From: Taklimakanibacter albus
GTDB lineage: Bacteria > Pseudomonadota > Alphaproteobacteria > Rhizobiales > Aestuariivirgaceae
DNA length: 64,000 nt
NCBI RefSeq assembly: GCF_016595235.1
Contig: NZ_JAENHL010000006.1
Location: 992,001 to 1,056,000, forward strand
Reading direction: 5' to 3'
Position numbers and translations under genes: made by a program. The number at the start of each line of letters is the position of its first letter. Positions within the stretch are counted from its first letter, which is position 1. Shown piece by piece: positions 29,441 to 39,145 of this stretch. The notes beneath the pieces are model-generated. The model saw only the letters and a program-made list of their open reading frames with translations. It was not told the origin of the DNA and did not search any database.

Positions 29441-29501
29441 ATCTTCTGTCCCTGCCGTTATCCGTTATATGACCAAAGTTTATTGCAGTGCACCATGACG
29501 G

Positions 29502-30926
29502 TCAACCAGACTTAAGGGCATCCGCAATACGGTTTAATGACTCCGCGCGGCCGAGAACGTCGAGCACATCGAAGATACCAGGTGACGTGCTGGTTCCCGT
29601 GAGCGCCGCGCGCAAGGGTTGCGCCAGCTTTCCGAGCTTGGCGCCGGTTGCTTCCGCATGCGCCTTGACGGCGGCCTCGACGCTCTGGACATTCCACTCT
29701 GTTGCCTCAAGCACCGGTAGAAGCGCCGTCAGCGCGGCGACGCCGCCATCCGCCATGATCTGCCGCGCTTTGTCGTCGAGCGTCAGCGGACGCTCGGCGA
29801 ACAGGAACTGCGCGCTCTTCATCAGGTCGACGAGAGTCTTGGCGCGCTCCTTGAGGCCCGGCATGGCGCGCAGCAGTTTCGCTTTCATGCCGGCATCGAT
29901 GCGGCCGAGCATTTCGGGGCCGCCCGCGACATGCGGCAGGAAGGTGATGAAAGCCGCGAGCAGTTCGGCATCGGGCGTGCCGCGCATATAGTGGCCGTTG
30001 AGATTCTCGAGCTTCACGAAATCGAAGCGCGAGGGCGACTTGCCGATCGCATCGAGACCGAACCAGTCGACCATCTGCTCGGTCGAAAAGATCTCGTCAT
30101 CGCCATGGCTCCAGCCGAGGCGGGCGAGATAGTTGCGCATCGCGGCCGGCAGATAGCCCATGGCGCGGTAGGCCTCGACGCCGAGCGCGCCGTGGCGCTT
30201 CGACAGCTTGGCGCCGTCCGGCCCATGGATCAGCGGCACATGCGTCATCTCCGGCACGTGCCAGCCCATCGCTTTGTAGATCTGCGTCTGGCGCGCCGCA
30301 TTGGTGAGATGGTCGACGCCGCGGATGATATGGGTCACGCCCATATCGTGGTCATCGACCACGACGGAGAGATTGTAGGTCGGGTTGCCGTCGGAACGCA
30401 GGATGATGAGATCGTCGAGTTCCTTGTTCTGGAATACGACGCGACCCTGGGCGTGGTCCTCGATCACCGTCTCGCCCTGCTGGGGCGACTTGAAGCGGAT
30501 CACCGGCTTGACGCCGGCGGGCGCGGTGGCGGGATCGCGGTCGCGCCACGTGCCGTCATAACGGACCGGGCGCTTCTCGGCCTCGGCCTTCTCGCGCATC
30601 GCCTGCAACTCTTCGGGGCTGCAGTAGCAGCGATAGGCATGGCCCTTGGCGAGCAGGATCTCGGCCACCTCGCGATGGCGCGAGGCGCGCGCATATTGCG
30701 ATACGGCTTCACCATCCCAGTCGAGCCCGAGCCAGGTCAGGCCATCGAGAATGGCGTCGACCGCTTCCGGAGTCGAGCGCTCGCGGTCGGTATCCTCGAT
30801 GCGCAGCAGCATCTTGCCGCCGCGGTTCTTGGCATAGGCCCAGTTGAACAGAGCGGTGCGGCCGCCGCCGATATGGAGGAAGCCGGTGGGCGAGGGAGCA
30901 AAACGTGTGATGACGGACGATGACAT
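29502..30926 (-). CDS. gltX: Glutamyl-tRNA synthetase
   Basis: Class I aminoacyl-tRNA synthetase charging tRNA-Glu, and in many alphaproteobacteria also tRNA-Gln. The HIGH-type motif reads [12 protein letters not shown], the KMSKS-type motif reads AKLSKRHGA, and the C-terminal anticodon-binding domain is complete. The start is taken as the ATG at 30926 ([14 protein letters not shown]), giving 474 residues; a TTG six codons earlier is possible but adds no conserved residue. It diverges from comEC with an 82-base spacer containing a seven-base-pair hairpin (30967-30988). Confidence 0.97.
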   Translation of the reverse strand: MSSSVITRFAPSPTGFLHIGGGRTALFNWAYAKNRGGKMLLRIEDTDRERSTPEAVDAILDGLTWLGLDWDGEAVSQYARASRHREVAEILLAKGHAYRCYCSPEELQAMREKAEAEKRPVRYDGTWRDRDPATAPAGVKPVIRFKSPQQGETVIEDHAQGRVVFQNKELDDLIILRSDGNPTYNLSVVVDDHDMGVTHIIRGVDHLTNAARQTQIYKAMGWHVPEMTHVPLIHGPDGAKLSKRHGALGVEAYRAMGYLPAAMRNYLARLGWSHGDDEIFSTEQMVDWFGLDAIGKSPSRFDFVKLENLNGHYMRGTPDAELLAAFITFLPHVAGGPEMLGRIDAGMKAKLLRAMPGLKERAKTLVDLMKSAQFLFAERPLTLDDKARQIMADGGVAALTALLPVLEATEWNVQSVEAAVKAHAEATGAKLGKLAQPLRAALTGTSTSPGIFDVLDVLGRAESLNRIADALKSG

Positions 30927-31008
30927 GGCCGCTTTTCTTGGCAAATATGGGGTTCGGGATGTTGGGCGGGGCTTAGCATAGAGCCCCGGCCTGTGTAAGG
31001 GGCGGTGC

Positions 31009-33153
31009 GTGGCGGACTGGGTTCAGGATGTCGGCGCGGAGCAAGGCGCAAGGCTTGATTGGCGCGCCTGGCTGGGCACCCTTGTCGCCCGCCAGTCCGG
31101 CACCTTATTCCTGTGGTCGCCGGTCTGCCTGATGGCCGGCATCTGGGGCTATTTCGCCCTGCCGCGCGAGCCGCCTTCATGGGCCTTGGGCGTGATCCTT
31201 CTGTTCCTGGCGTTCCTCTTCTGGCTGGTCCGGATAAGGCGCGGTCTTGTCGCGACGGTCCTGGTGCTGGCGCTTCTGGGCTTCAGCCTTGCCAAGCTCA
31301 GGACCGAATGGGTCGCGAATCCCGCAATCAGGGCGCCGACCGGTGAGGTCGTGCTGACCGGCGTAGTCGAGGATTTCGAGCTTCGTGGCCCCAAGCGGGG
31401 GGCGGTGGTCCTGCGTATCCTGGCGCTCGAAGGCAAGGGCGTCACCCGCCTGCCATCCCTGGTGCGCCTCACCCTATCCGGCGGGACGCGATTGCGGCCG
31501 GGGCAGGTGGTCAAGGCCAAGGCCCAGCTTTTCCCTCTGCCGTCCCCCGTCATTCCCGGCGGCTATGATCACGGCCGGACCTTGTGGTTCCAGGGCATCG
31601 GTGCGACCGGCCGTCTCTACGGCGACATTGCGATCGAGGGCAGCGATGCATCCTGGCGCCTGCGCTTCAAGGCGGCGGTGCAGGATCTGCGCGATGCGAT
31701 CGGGGAGCGTATCCGCGCAGTGATCCCGCCTGAGCGCAGCGGCGTCGCGGAGGCGCTGATCACCGGCGAACGGGGCAGTATCCCCCGCGCGGTGAATGAC
31801 AGCCTCCAGACATCGGGACTGGCGCACATCCTCTCTATTTCGGGCCTGCATATGACCCTGGTGGCGGGCCTGTGCTTCTGGCTGGTGCGCGCCGTGCTGG
31901 CGCTGTCGCCGGCGCTTGCCACGTCCTATCCGATCAAGAAATGGGCCGCCGTGGCAGGGCTTGCGATGGGCTTCGCCTATATGATTCTGGCGGATGCATC
32001 GGTCGCCACCCAGCGCTCCTACATCATGCTGGCGGTGATTTTCATCGCCATTCTCTGCGACCGGCCGGCTCTGTCGCTGCGCAACCTCGCCATCGCCGCC
32101 CTGATCATCCTGGTCGCCTTTCCGGAGGCGGCGCTCAGCGCGAGCTTCCAGATGTCCTTTCTCGCGGTCATGGGCATTCTCGCCTTCCATGAGGTGTGGA
32201 GCAAATGGCTGAAAGAGGAGGAGCCTGCCTATGGTCCGGTCGGGCGCTTATGGCGGTGGGGGTATCATGGCGTTTCAGCGGCCGCCTTCACCTCGCTGGC
32301 CGCAGGCGGCCTGTCTTCGATTGCCGCCGCCTATCACTTCGGCCGTCTCGCGCCCTATGGGCTGATCGCCAATCTCCTGGCCTTTCTGGCCATGTCCGTC
32401 CTAGTGATGCCGATGGCCCTGTTCTCGGTTCTCGCCATGCCATTGGGCCTGGAAGCCGGGCCGCTGCGCGCCATGGATTGGGGCCTCGTCTGGGTGCAGG
32501 CGGTTTCGGATTGGGTGGCGGGCCTGCCCAAGGCGCAGGGTATGGTGCCGGCGCTGCCGCTGCCCAGCGCCATCCTGCTGGGCCTGGCGGCGATCGTCCT
32601 CTGCCTGACCCGTGGTCCGCTTCGCGGCGCGGCCCTACTCCTGTCACTAATCTCGTTTATATTCATATGGTTGAGAGAGGATCCTGATATCCATGTTGAG
32701 ACAGCGGCCAAGACCATGGCGGCGCGCGGGGCGGAGGGCGACCTCATCCCGGTCCAGGCGCGGCGGGGACGCTTTGCCGTGAGCCAGTGGCTGCGTCAGG
32801 AAGGCGACGACGCACAGCCGGCGGAAGCGGCGCGCCGTCCCGGCTGGACATGTGTCGAGGATGTCTGCCGGACGAGCATCCAGGGCACGCGGGTGGTTTA
32901 TGTGGGCAAGGAGGTGCCGGCCATGGCGCTGCCTTGTGCCGAGGCGGACATCCTCGTCACAGGTTTTCCGCTGCGCGGCCGTTGCCGGTCGGTGAGGCTG
33001 CGCATCGACCGCTTCTCGGTGTGGCGCAAGGGCGCCCATGCCCTCTATATCGACGGCGATACCATTCGCATCGAAACGGCGCGGGATCTTCAGGGTGAGC
33101 GACCTTGGGTAATTATGCCTGAGCCGCGTCGCAAGGACACATCGCGCCCCTAA
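31009..33153 (+). CDS. ComEC/Rec2-type DNA uptake channel protein
   Basis: Inner-membrane channel family for transport of single-stranded DNA in competence. The 714-residue protein has N-terminal membrane helices, a DUF4131-like soluble region (about 100-220), and the Competence-domain core starting at [11 protein letters not shown] and [14 protein letters not shown]. The start is GTG with AAGGGGCGG before it. The C-terminal part lacks the metallo-beta-lactamase HxHxDH motif present in Bacillus ComEC, as in many alphaproteobacterial members. Whether the organism is naturally competent cannot be judged. In several relatives lexA lies beside comEC; here a chorismate mutase gene follows. Confidence 0.88.
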   Translation: MADWVQDVGAEQGARLDWRAWLGTLVARQSGTLFLWSPVCLMAGIWGYFALPREPPSWALGVILLFLAFLFWLVRIRRGLVATVLVLALLGFSLAKLRTEWVANPAIRAPTGEVVLTGVVEDFELRGPKRGAVVLRILALEGKGVTRLPSLVRLTLSGGTRLRPGQVVKAKAQLFPLPSPVIPGGYDHGRTLWFQGIGATGRLYGDIAIEGSDASWRLRFKAAVQDLRDAIGERIRAVIPPERSGVAEALITGERGSIPRAVNDSLQTSGLAHILSISGLHMTLVAGLCFWLVRAVLALSPALATSYPIKKWAAVAGLAMGFAYMILADASVATQRSYIMLAVIFIAILCDRPALSLRNLAIAALIILVAFPEAALSASFQMSFLAVMGILAFHEVWSKWLKEEEPAYGPVGRLWRWGYHGVSAAAFTSLAAGGLSSIAAAYHFGRLAPYGLIANLLAFLAMSVLVMPMALFSVLAMPLGLEAGPLRAMDWGLVWVQAVSDWVAGLPKAQGMVPALPLPSAILLGLAAIVLCLTRGPLRGAALLLSLISFIFIWLREDPDIHVETAAKTMAARGAEGDLIPVQARRGRFAVSQWLRQEGDDAQPAEAARRPGWTCVEDVCRTSIQGTRVVYVGKEVPAMALPCAEADILVTGFPLRGRCRSVRLRIDRFSVWRKGAHALYIDGDTIRIETARDLQGERPWVIMPEPRRKDTSRP

Positions 33154-33165
33154 GGTGAAAAGTGC

Positions 33166-33474
33166 ATGGCTCTGCCCATGACCGATCAGCATCAGCAGAA
33201 AGCCGCTGACGCGCTCGCCGAGCTGCGTCGGCGCATTGACGGCGTCGACAGCGAGCTCGTGGCGCTGCTTGCCAAGCGTCAGCGCTGTGTCGAAGAGGTC
33301 ATCGAGATCAAGCGCACGGCCCAGCTGCCGGCGCGCATCCCGGCGCGGATCGATGAAGTTCTGGCCCATATCCGCAAACTCGCCGTCGCGGCCGATGTCG
33401 AGCCTGATCTTGCGGTGGCCGTGTGGCGCGAGATGATCGAACAGTTCATCGCCTTTGAAGAGCGGCAGATTTAA
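33166..33474 (+). CDS. AroQ-type chorismate mutase
   Basis: Predicted small all-helical enzyme converting chorismate to prephenate for Phe/Tyr synthesis. The 102-residue sequence matches the AroQ layout: ELRRRIDGVDSELVALLAKR with the two active-site arginines, then EVIEIKR with the catalytic lysine, then PARIDEVL and a final helix WREMIEQFIAFE. It is monofunctional, without a fused prephenate dehydratase. It starts 12 bases after comEC and may be cotranscribed; an in-frame ATG four residues later is an alternative start. Pathway placement is from family knowledge. Confidence 0.85.
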   Translation: MALPMTDQHQQKAADALAELRRRIDGVDSELVALLAKRQRCVEEVIEIKRTAQLPARIPARIDEVLAHIRKLAVAADVEPDLAVAVWREMIEQFIAFEERQI

Positions 33475-33516
33475 TTTAAAGAGTCTCTCGAAAATTCCTC
33501 ACTAACGTTTTGATAT

Positions 33517-34590
33517 CTAGCCGCAAATCTTCCTGAGGCCGGCCCAGTCGGTATCATTGAGCGTGGGGCGCGCCGTAACGCCTTGCGGCAGAGGCTTGAT
33601 CGCGTCGATGCGTTCATCGGTCACCGGATGGGTCGACATGATGTCGGTCATCGTGCCGAACAGGCCACCCGAATCGCCCTTGCCCTCGAGCTTCTTCAGC
33701 TCCTCGAAGAACCGCTTGAGGCCCGTCGGATCGATGGCGGCCTTGACCAGCATGTCCTGGGCATAGGAATCGGCCTCGCGCTCGGCGTCGCGCGAAAAGC
33801 GCAGGATCGCCAGCAGGCCGGCAAAACCGCTGATCGAATCCCCGCCGCCCGAGACGATCTGGAGCAGGAGTTCGATGCCCATGGCGCGGATGAGCTGCGC
33901 TTCGGCATGGCGGTGCTGGACATGGCCGATCTCATGGGCGAGGACGCCGGCGACCTCGTCGGCGCTGCGGGCCGCATCGATCAGCTTGCGCGTCATCACG
34001 ATGCGCCCGCCGGGCAAGGCGAAGGCATTGAGCATGCTGAGATCGTAGACCTTGAGCTCGAAGGGCGGCGCGTCCGGGTTGTCCTCCATGAGACGGGCGC
34101 TCAGCGTGCGCAGCAGCGCGTTGCTGCTGCTCGTGGCGCAGAGCTTGCCGTCACCGGCGAAGCTCGCCTCGACCTGGTCGCCGAGATTCTTGCGCCAGCT
34201 GTCGGGCAGGATGAAAGCCAGCGACTGCGGGGCATAGGAGAGGGTGAGATAGAGGACGGCGATGGCGGCGAGGGCGCTCGCGCCGATGATCGCGGCGAGT
34301 CGGCCGGCGCGCTTGAGATTGGGGCCGCCGGCGAGATGCGGCACGAGACGGACGAGCTCGCGGGCGAAGCTCTCCTGGGTGATGACGAGGCGGGCGCCCG
34401 GGAAGGCCTCATGGCTGAGGCGCAGCGGGTAGCCGGCGCGCATCGGCGCCACGGCGGCGAGGCCGGCGAGGCTCCAGACACGTGGCGTGACTTCCGGGCC
34501 TCCGATGGCGAGCCCGTCCGGCACCAGTTCCAGGGAAACGGCGTGATCGCGGGCGATCTCGCCGTCGAAAAAGCGCGCATCGGTCCGCAT
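33517..34590 (-). CDS. M48 family membrane metallopeptidase
   Basis: Zinc peptidase with HEIGH at His219-Glu220-His223 (GVLAHEIGHVQHRHA) and a downstream metal-ligand region containing EADSYAQDML. A membrane helix at about residues 98-118 anchors it, with roughly 95 N-terminal residues before it forming a small beta-rich domain; the protease domain follows. M48 proteins include HtpX and BepA/Oma1-type envelope quality-control enzymes; this architecture with a soluble N-terminal domain is frequently paired with DUF898 (YjgN) proteins. It starts two bases after the DUF898 stop, so the two are probably one operon and may work together. Confidence 0.88.
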   Translation of the reverse strand: MRTDARFFDGEIARDHAVSLELVPDGLAIGGPEVTPRVWSLAGLAAVAPMRAGYPLRLSHEAFPGARLVITQESFARELVRLVPHLAGGPNLKRAGRLAAIIGASALAAIAVLYLTLSYAPQSLAFILPDSWRKNLGDQVEASFAGDGKLCATSSSNALLRTLSARLMEDNPDAPPFELKVYDLSMLNAFALPGGRIVMTRKLIDAARSADEVAGVLAHEIGHVQHRHAEAQLIRAMGIELLLQIVSGGGDSISGFAGLLAILRFSRDAEREADSYAQDMLVKAAIDPTGLKRFFEELKKLEGKGDSGGLFGTMTDIMSTHPVTDERIDAIKPLPQGVTARPTLNDTDWAGLRKICG

Positions 34591-34592
34591 GC

Positions 34593-35714
34593 TCAGATGC
34601 CTCCCACATCGAAGGCGTCGGCGAGACCCTCGCCGGTGCGTCCCACCGCTTCACGCGACTGCATGATCCGGTCGATATCGACGGTGCCCTGGACCGACAT
34701 GCGGCGGCAGAAATAGCGCACCAGCCTCTGCTGCGCGAAGGGTGTCGCGATGCCGAGCGTGAAGATCACCAGCAGCAGATTGCCGATAATGAGGGCGATC
34801 AAGCTCCAGCCCGTCGCGGCGATCGTGAAGCGCGCCTGGTCGAGCGTGGTGTAGGAGGCGAAGATCGCGATCTCGCGCGCCGTGTAGAACGCCCAGATCA
34901 TGGAGTAGAGCGCCCCGAAGACGAAGAAGCCGGCAAAGAAGGCAAAGACGATGAGGATGCTGAATGCGGCGCTGGGCTTGTCGTCCAGGACCGTTCTGGG
35001 CCAATCGCCGAGCCCATAGATGCTGAAGCCGATCAGCACCGCCAGGAGGATGAGGGCGACGAACGATATCCCCCAGCACACGGCATAGGGGCCGTAGAGT
35101 GGTCCGGCCCGGCCGCGGAAGCGGAACGGCATGGTGCCGATGCGCATGTCGCCGGTCATACGTTCCTGCAGGTTGAGATTCATCGCCGGGGTCGACCAGC
35201 CGAGGGTCATGCCGCTGAGCAGGCTGGTGGCGAAATAGAGGAGGCTGTAGGTCCAGGACGAGCCGACAAGGGCGCCCCTGATGCCGCGCCACAAGGTGCG
35301 CGACAGCTGATAGCGCCGCGCCCGGTACAGCGCCATGCCCCAGAACAGCAGAAAGAACAGGAAGAGGAGGAGGTTGACGACGATGAGCAGGGGATGCTCC
35401 GGCCCGAGCGAAAGCTGCAGCACCATGAGGAGGATAATGACCGGCAGGAAGAACAGGCCGAAGACGATGAGCGCCCCCAGGAACAGCTCGCCGCCGCGGC
35501 CGGTATATTCGAGAGGTTCGCCATTGATATGGACGCAACCCCAGATATGCTTGCGGACATTGGTCTTTGCCCAGAAGCGGTAAATGGTCAGGGTGACCAC
35601 GAAGAGCAGGGCGTTGATGAGGGCGATCCGCCCGAGGCCCGGTTTATCGACATATTCGATGGAAATGGGGGTGCCGGCGCCGGCCCCCGCCGCGTCAACT
35701 GCCTTAAAATCCAT
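34593..35714 (-). CDS. DUF898 (YjgN-like) polytopic membrane protein
   Basis: Inner-membrane protein of about 373 residues with seven or eight hydrophobic segments. The DUF898 landmarks YRFWAKTNVRKHIWG and the later repeat WAFYTAREIAIFASYTTLDQ are visible. The start is taken as the ATG at 35714 (DFKAVDAAG); a longer frame runs 66 residues upstream but its peptide looks non-coding. Function unknown. It is the first gene of a two-gene unit with the M48 protease and diverges from ilvD. Confidence 0.82.
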   Translation of the reverse strand: MDFKAVDAAGAGAGTPISIEYVDKPGLGRIALINALLFVVTLTIYRFWAKTNVRKHIWGCVHINGEPLEYTGRGGELFLGALIVFGLFFLPVIILLMVLQLSLGPEHPLLIVVNLLLFLFFLLFWGMALYRARRYQLSRTLWRGIRGALVGSSWTYSLLYFATSLLSGMTLGWSTPAMNLNLQERMTGDMRIGTMPFRFRGRAGPLYGPYAVCWGISFVALILLAVLIGFSIYGLGDWPRTVLDDKPSAAFSILIVFAFFAGFFVFGALYSMIWAFYTAREIAIFASYTTLDQARFTIAATGWSLIALIIGNLLLVIFTLGIATPFAQQRLVRYFCRRMSVQGTVDIDRIMQSREAVGRTGEGLADAFDVGGI

Positions 35715-35865
35715 GGTATTCCCGCCGTCCTTGCAACCAGTTTTCCAGCTCTGCAAGCTTAAGTAACAGAATGTTGCAGAAATGTCACAGGGCGAGCTTT
35801 TGTTAAGTAAGCCCCAAAGCCTGCCATAATCAACCTTCCATCCGCCAAATTTTGCCAATAACCCT

Positions 35866-35912
35866 ATGTCCGGGAAGCTGTCGGGATGCAAGACAGCCCC
35901 AAAATGGGACAT
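35866..35912 (+). promoter_or_regulatory. Candidate structured leader of ilvD
   Basis: A nested hairpin lies 35 bases before the ilvD start. ATGTCC (35866-35871) pairs with GGACAT (35907-35912), GGG (35872-35874) with CCC (35898-35900), and GCTGTC (35877-35882) with GACAGC (35892-35897), leaving a nine-base loop. The outer strand covers an upstream in-frame ATG. No branched-chain-rich leader peptide is seen, so classical attenuation is not supported. Confidence 0.35.
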
Positions 35913-35946
35913 GAGCCGGATTCAGGGGCGGCGACACGGACAGACT

Positions 35947-37671
35947 ATGGATGCAAAAACCATAACAAAAACAAGACTCCCCAGCCGCCATGTGACTGAA
36001 GGTCCGCAGCGGGCCCCACACCGGGCTTTCCTCTACGCCATGGGCCTGTCGCAGGCCCAGATCAATCAGCCTTTGGTCGGCGTAGCGTCCTGCTGGAACG
36101 AGGCCGCGCCCTGCAATATCTCGCTCATGCGCCAGGCCCAGGCGGTGAAGCGCGGGGTTGCCGCCGCCAACGGCACGCCACGCGAATTCTGCACCATCAC
36201 GGTCACCGACGGCATTGCCATGGGACACCAGGGCATGAAGGCCTCGCTCATGTCGCGCGAATGCATCGCCGATTCGGTCGAATTGACCATGCGCGGCCAT
36301 TGCTATGACGCGCTCGTCGGCGTCGCCGGCTGCGACAAGTCCTTGCCGGGCATAATGATGGCCATGGTCCGCCTCAACGTGCCCTCGGTTTTCATCTATG
36401 GCGGCTCGATCCTGCCCGGCACCTTCAAGGGTCGGCCGGTGACCATCCAGGACGTCTTCGAAGCGGTCGGCATGCATTCGGTCGGCCGGATGAGCGATGC
36501 CGACCTCGAGACGCTGGAGCAGGCCGCCTGTCCTTCGGCGGGCTCCTGCGGCGCCCAGTTCACCGCCAACACCATGGCGACGGTGGCCGAGGCGATTGGC
36601 CTGGCTTTGCCCTATTCCTGTGGCGCGCCCGCCCCCTACGAGATCCGCGACACCTTCTGCTTCGCCTCCGGTGAAAAGGTGATGGAGCTCGTCGCGCGCA
36701 ATATCCGCCCGCGCGATATCGTGACCCTGAAGGCGCTCGAAAACGCGGCGACCGTGGTGGCGGCCTCCGGCGGCTCGACCAATGCGGCGCTGCATCTGCC
36801 GGCCATCGCCCATGAATGCGGCATCAAGTTCGATCTCTTCGACGTCGCCGAGATCTTCAAACGCACGCCCTATATCGCCGACCTGAAGCCGGGCGGCAAA
36901 TATGTCGCCAAGGACATGTTCGAGGCGGGCGGCATTCCGCTCCTGATGAAAACGCTGCTCGACCATGGCTTCCTGCATGGCGACTGCCTGACGGTGACCG
37001 GCCGGACGGTGGCCGAGAACATGGCCAAGGTGAAATGGAATCCGGACCAGGATGTCGTGCGTCCGGCCAATAACCCGATCACCCGGACGGGCGGCGTCGT
37101 CGGGCTGAAAGGCAATCTCGCGCCGGACGGCGCCATCGTCAAAGTGGCCGGCATGAAGAATCTGAAATTCTCAGGCCCCGCTCGTTGCTTCGATACCGAG
37201 GAGGACTGCTTCGCGGCGGTGACCAACCGCCAGTACAAGGAAGGCGAGGTGCTGGTCATCCGCTATGAGGGCCCGCGCGGCGGCCCTGGTATGCGCGAGA
37301 TGCTGGCGACCACGGCGGCGATCTATGGCCAGGGCATGGGCGACAAGGTGGCGCTCATCACCGATGGCCGCTTTTCCGGCGCCACCCGCGGCTTCTGCGT
37401 CGGCCATGTCGGGCCTGAAGCCCAGCTCGGCGGTCCGATCGGCCTGATCAAGGACGGCGACATCATCACCATCGACGCCGAGACGGGGAGCCTCGATGTG
37501 AATGTCACAGTTGCGGAACTTTCTCGCCGTAAAAAGGACTGGAAGCCGCGCGAACATGGCTATGGAGCCGGCGCGCTATGGAAATATGCGCAGCAGGTTG
37601 GTCCCGCTGTGGGCGGTGCTGTGACCCATCCCGGAGGATTGCACGAAGGTGTTTGCTACGCCGATATATAA
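35947..37671 (+). CDS. ilvD: Dihydroxy-acid dehydratase
   Basis: Iron-sulphur enzyme for the third step of valine, leucine and isoleucine synthesis. Three cysteines expected to hold the cluster are visible: Cys49 in [12 protein letters not shown], Cys129 in GCDKSLPG and Cys201 in [16 protein letters not shown]. The segment [15 protein letters not shown] and the C-terminal [13 protein letters not shown] fit IlvD better than phosphogluconate dehydratase (Edd) or sugar-acid dehydratases. The start ATG at 35947 ([19 protein letters not shown]) matches usual IlvD N-termini and gives 574 residues; the upstream in-frame ATG at 35866 lies in a hairpin. Confidence 0.95.
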   Translation: MDAKTITKTRLPSRHVTEGPQRAPHRAFLYAMGLSQAQINQPLVGVASCWNEAAPCNISLMRQAQAVKRGVAAANGTPREFCTITVTDGIAMGHQGMKASLMSRECIADSVELTMRGHCYDALVGVAGCDKSLPGIMMAMVRLNVPSVFIYGGSILPGTFKGRPVTIQDVFEAVGMHSVGRMSDADLETLEQAACPSAGSCGAQFTANTMATVAEAIGLALPYSCGAPAPYEIRDTFCFASGEKVMELVARNIRPRDIVTLKALENAATVVAASGGSTNAALHLPAIAHECGIKFDLFDVAEIFKRTPYIADLKPGGKYVAKDMFEAGGIPLLMKTLLDHGFLHGDCLTVTGRTVAENMAKVKWNPDQDVVRPANNPITRTGGVVGLKGNLAPDGAIVKVAGMKNLKFSGPARCFDTEEDCFAAVTNRQYKEGEVLVIRYEGPRGGPGMREMLATTAAIYGQGMGDKVALITDGRFSGATRGFCVGHVGPEAQLGGPIGLIKDGDIITIDAETGSLDVNVTVAELSRRKKDWKPREHGYGAGALWKYAQQVGPAVGGAVTHPGGLHEGVCYADI

Positions 37672-37684
37672 TCGGCGCGCGAGT

Positions 37685-38569
37685 ATGTGGGCGCGTGGAG
37701 TAGTTGCGACAGTTGCGGTGATCACCGCCTGGCTCGCCTTCCACCTCGATTCCGCCCGCGCCGAGGATGGCGGCTGGACCTCCGATTTCTACTCCTATAT
37801 GCCGGCGACGCCGGACATCAAGACGCCGGACCTCGACTTCATCCCCTTCTGGACCGACGACCTGAAGAAGGCCAAGCGGGCCTATAAGGAGGGCGACTTC
37901 GCCAAGGCGCGCAAATATTTCGAGCGCGCTTCCGACGACAACAACATCGTCGCCGACTGGTATCTGGGCCACATGTATCGCCTGGGCCGCGGTGTGCCGC
38001 GCGACGACGCCAAGTCCTTCTCCTATTACGGCCGTGTCGCCGATGCCTTCGATTCGGAGGAAAGCGACCAGAACCGGCTCCGCATCATGGTCGATGCCCT
38101 GGTGCGGGTTGCGGATTTTTACCGCACCGGCAGCAAGGAGGCGGGCGTCAATCAGAATTTCGACCGCGCCAACCGCATCTATCGTCTCGCCGCCACCTAT
38201 GGCCATCCGGCGTCGCAATATGCGCTGGGCGTCATGGCGCTGCGCGGCCAGGGCATGCGCAAGCAGCCGGAGCAGGGGCTGCGTTGGCTCCTGGCGGCGG
38301 CGAAGAAGCGTTATGCGCCGGCCGAGGCCTCCCTCGGCGATCTCTATTGGAAGGGCGAGGTGGTGCGCCGCGACCGCACCCGCGCCATCATGTGGTATCT
38401 GCTCGCCCGCTCGACGACGCGCCCGGGCGAGGCGCCCGGCATCTATGACCAGCTCGACAAGATGCTGGCCGAGACGACCGAGGCCGAAAGGCTGGAGGCG
38501 GAAGCGCGCGCCACCGTCTGGGCCGACCAGTATCCGGCCGACGACGAGGCCAATCAGACGCCGGAATAA
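37685..38569 (+). CDS. Sel1-repeat (TPR-like) secreted protein
   Basis: A 294-residue exported protein. The N-terminus WARGVVATVAVITAWLAFHL is a signal peptide with likely cleavage after ARA. At least four Sel1-like repeats follow, for example KYFERASDDNNIVADWYLGHMYRLGRGV and later copies with ASQYALGVMALRGQG and AEASLGDLYWKGEVV. Sel1 proteins scaffold protein-protein contacts; a specific partner is unknown. The ATG at 37685 lies 13 bases after the ilvD stop; a GTG at 37649 within ilvD would spoil the signal peptide. It may be cotranscribed with ilvD. Confidence 0.85.
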   Translation: MWARGVVATVAVITAWLAFHLDSARAEDGGWTSDFYSYMPATPDIKTPDLDFIPFWTDDLKKAKRAYKEGDFAKARKYFERASDDNNIVADWYLGHMYRLGRGVPRDDAKSFSYYGRVADAFDSEESDQNRLRIMVDALVRVADFYRTGSKEAGVNQNFDRANRIYRLAATYGHPASQYALGVMALRGQGMRKQPEQGLRWLLAAAKKRYAPAEASLGDLYWKGEVVRRDRTRAIMWYLLARSTTRPGEAPGIYDQLDKMLAETTEAERLEAEARATVWADQYPADDEANQTPE

Positions 38570-38673
38570 TCGGGCGTCCGCTCTCCCGAGCACAATCACC
38601 TGCGAAGTTGTTCAACCGCGGCGGCATCGCCGGCGGATGCGCGCGTTATCGCCGCCATAGATATCGCCATGGG

Positions 38674-38685
38674 AACAATGAATTT
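38674..38685 (+). promoter_or_regulatory. Shared 12-mer AACAATGAATTT, copy 1 (before Rieske ferredoxin)
   Basis: The 12-base sequence AACAATGAATTT lies 55 bases before the ferredoxin ATG and occurs again, identically, at 45610-45621 before the hydroxylase gene. Both copies have TATCG a short distance upstream. Identical 12-mers in the two longest spacers of one gene cluster suggest a shared regulator or promoter element. Confidence 0.35.
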
Positions 38686-38740
38686 GCGCGCCAAGCGAAA
38701 GGAAACGAAAACCGGACGAACGAAAACAAAGAGGGACGTG

Positions 38741-39085
38741 ATGGGAGAGGTCGACGCGCAAGGGCAATCGCAAGTCTGGGTGGCCGCCATCCGTGCCGCC
38801 GACCTGGCGCCGAATGACGCGACCCGCATCCAGCACAACCAGTCCTGCATCGCGCTCTACAATCTCGATGGTCGCTTTTACGCGACGGCGGGCATCTGCA
38901 CCCACGCGCATGCGTTCCTGTCCGAAGGCTACATCAACGGCCAGACCATCGAATGCCCGCTGCACCAGGGCCTGTTCCACATTCCCACGGGCAAGCCGCT
39001 GTCGCCGCCCGTCACCGAAGCTTTGAAGACCTATCAGACCAAGATCGAGCAGGGGACCGTCTATGTCCTCGTCGATGGAGGATAA
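38741..39085 (+). CDS. Rieske-type [2Fe-2S] ferredoxin (MocE-like)
   Basis: Small soluble electron carrier for an oxygenase. The Rieske cluster motif is complete: Cys53-x-His55 in GICTHAHAFL and Cys72-x2-His75 in ECPLHQGLFH, with 16 residues between the pairs. The 114-residue length fits single-domain Rieske ferredoxins such as MocE and naphthalene dioxygenase ferredoxin. The start at 38741 follows GAGGG by a few bases; an earlier in-frame ATG (38669) would add a lysine/arginine-rich tail that looks non-native. It opens an eleven-gene same-strand cluster that includes a matching reductase and di-iron hydroxylase, with sugar transport genes between. Partner assignment is inferred from context. 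Confidence 0.9.
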   Translation: MGEVDAQGQSQVWVAAIRAADLAPNDATRIQHNQSCIALYNLDGRFYATAGICTHAHAFLSEGYINGQTIECPLHQGLFHIPTGKPLSPPVTEALKTYQTKIEQGTVYVLVDGG

Positions 39086-39145
39086 GCCGCCACGAAGCAA
39101 CCATCCGAGAGAAAGATCTCCGGATAACCCCATGGGAGGAAATCG

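Noticed and set aside
30967-30988. CGGGGCT/AGCCCCG hairpin in the gltX-comEC spacer
   Set aside because: Seven base pairs in a GC-rich spacer is within chance expectation and no T-run or conserved partner is visible; mentioned only in the gltX entry.
38669-38740. Upstream ATG extending the Rieske ferredoxin by 24 residues
   Set aside because: The extension is a lysine/arginine run unlike the family, and GAGGG before 38741 supports the shorter form.
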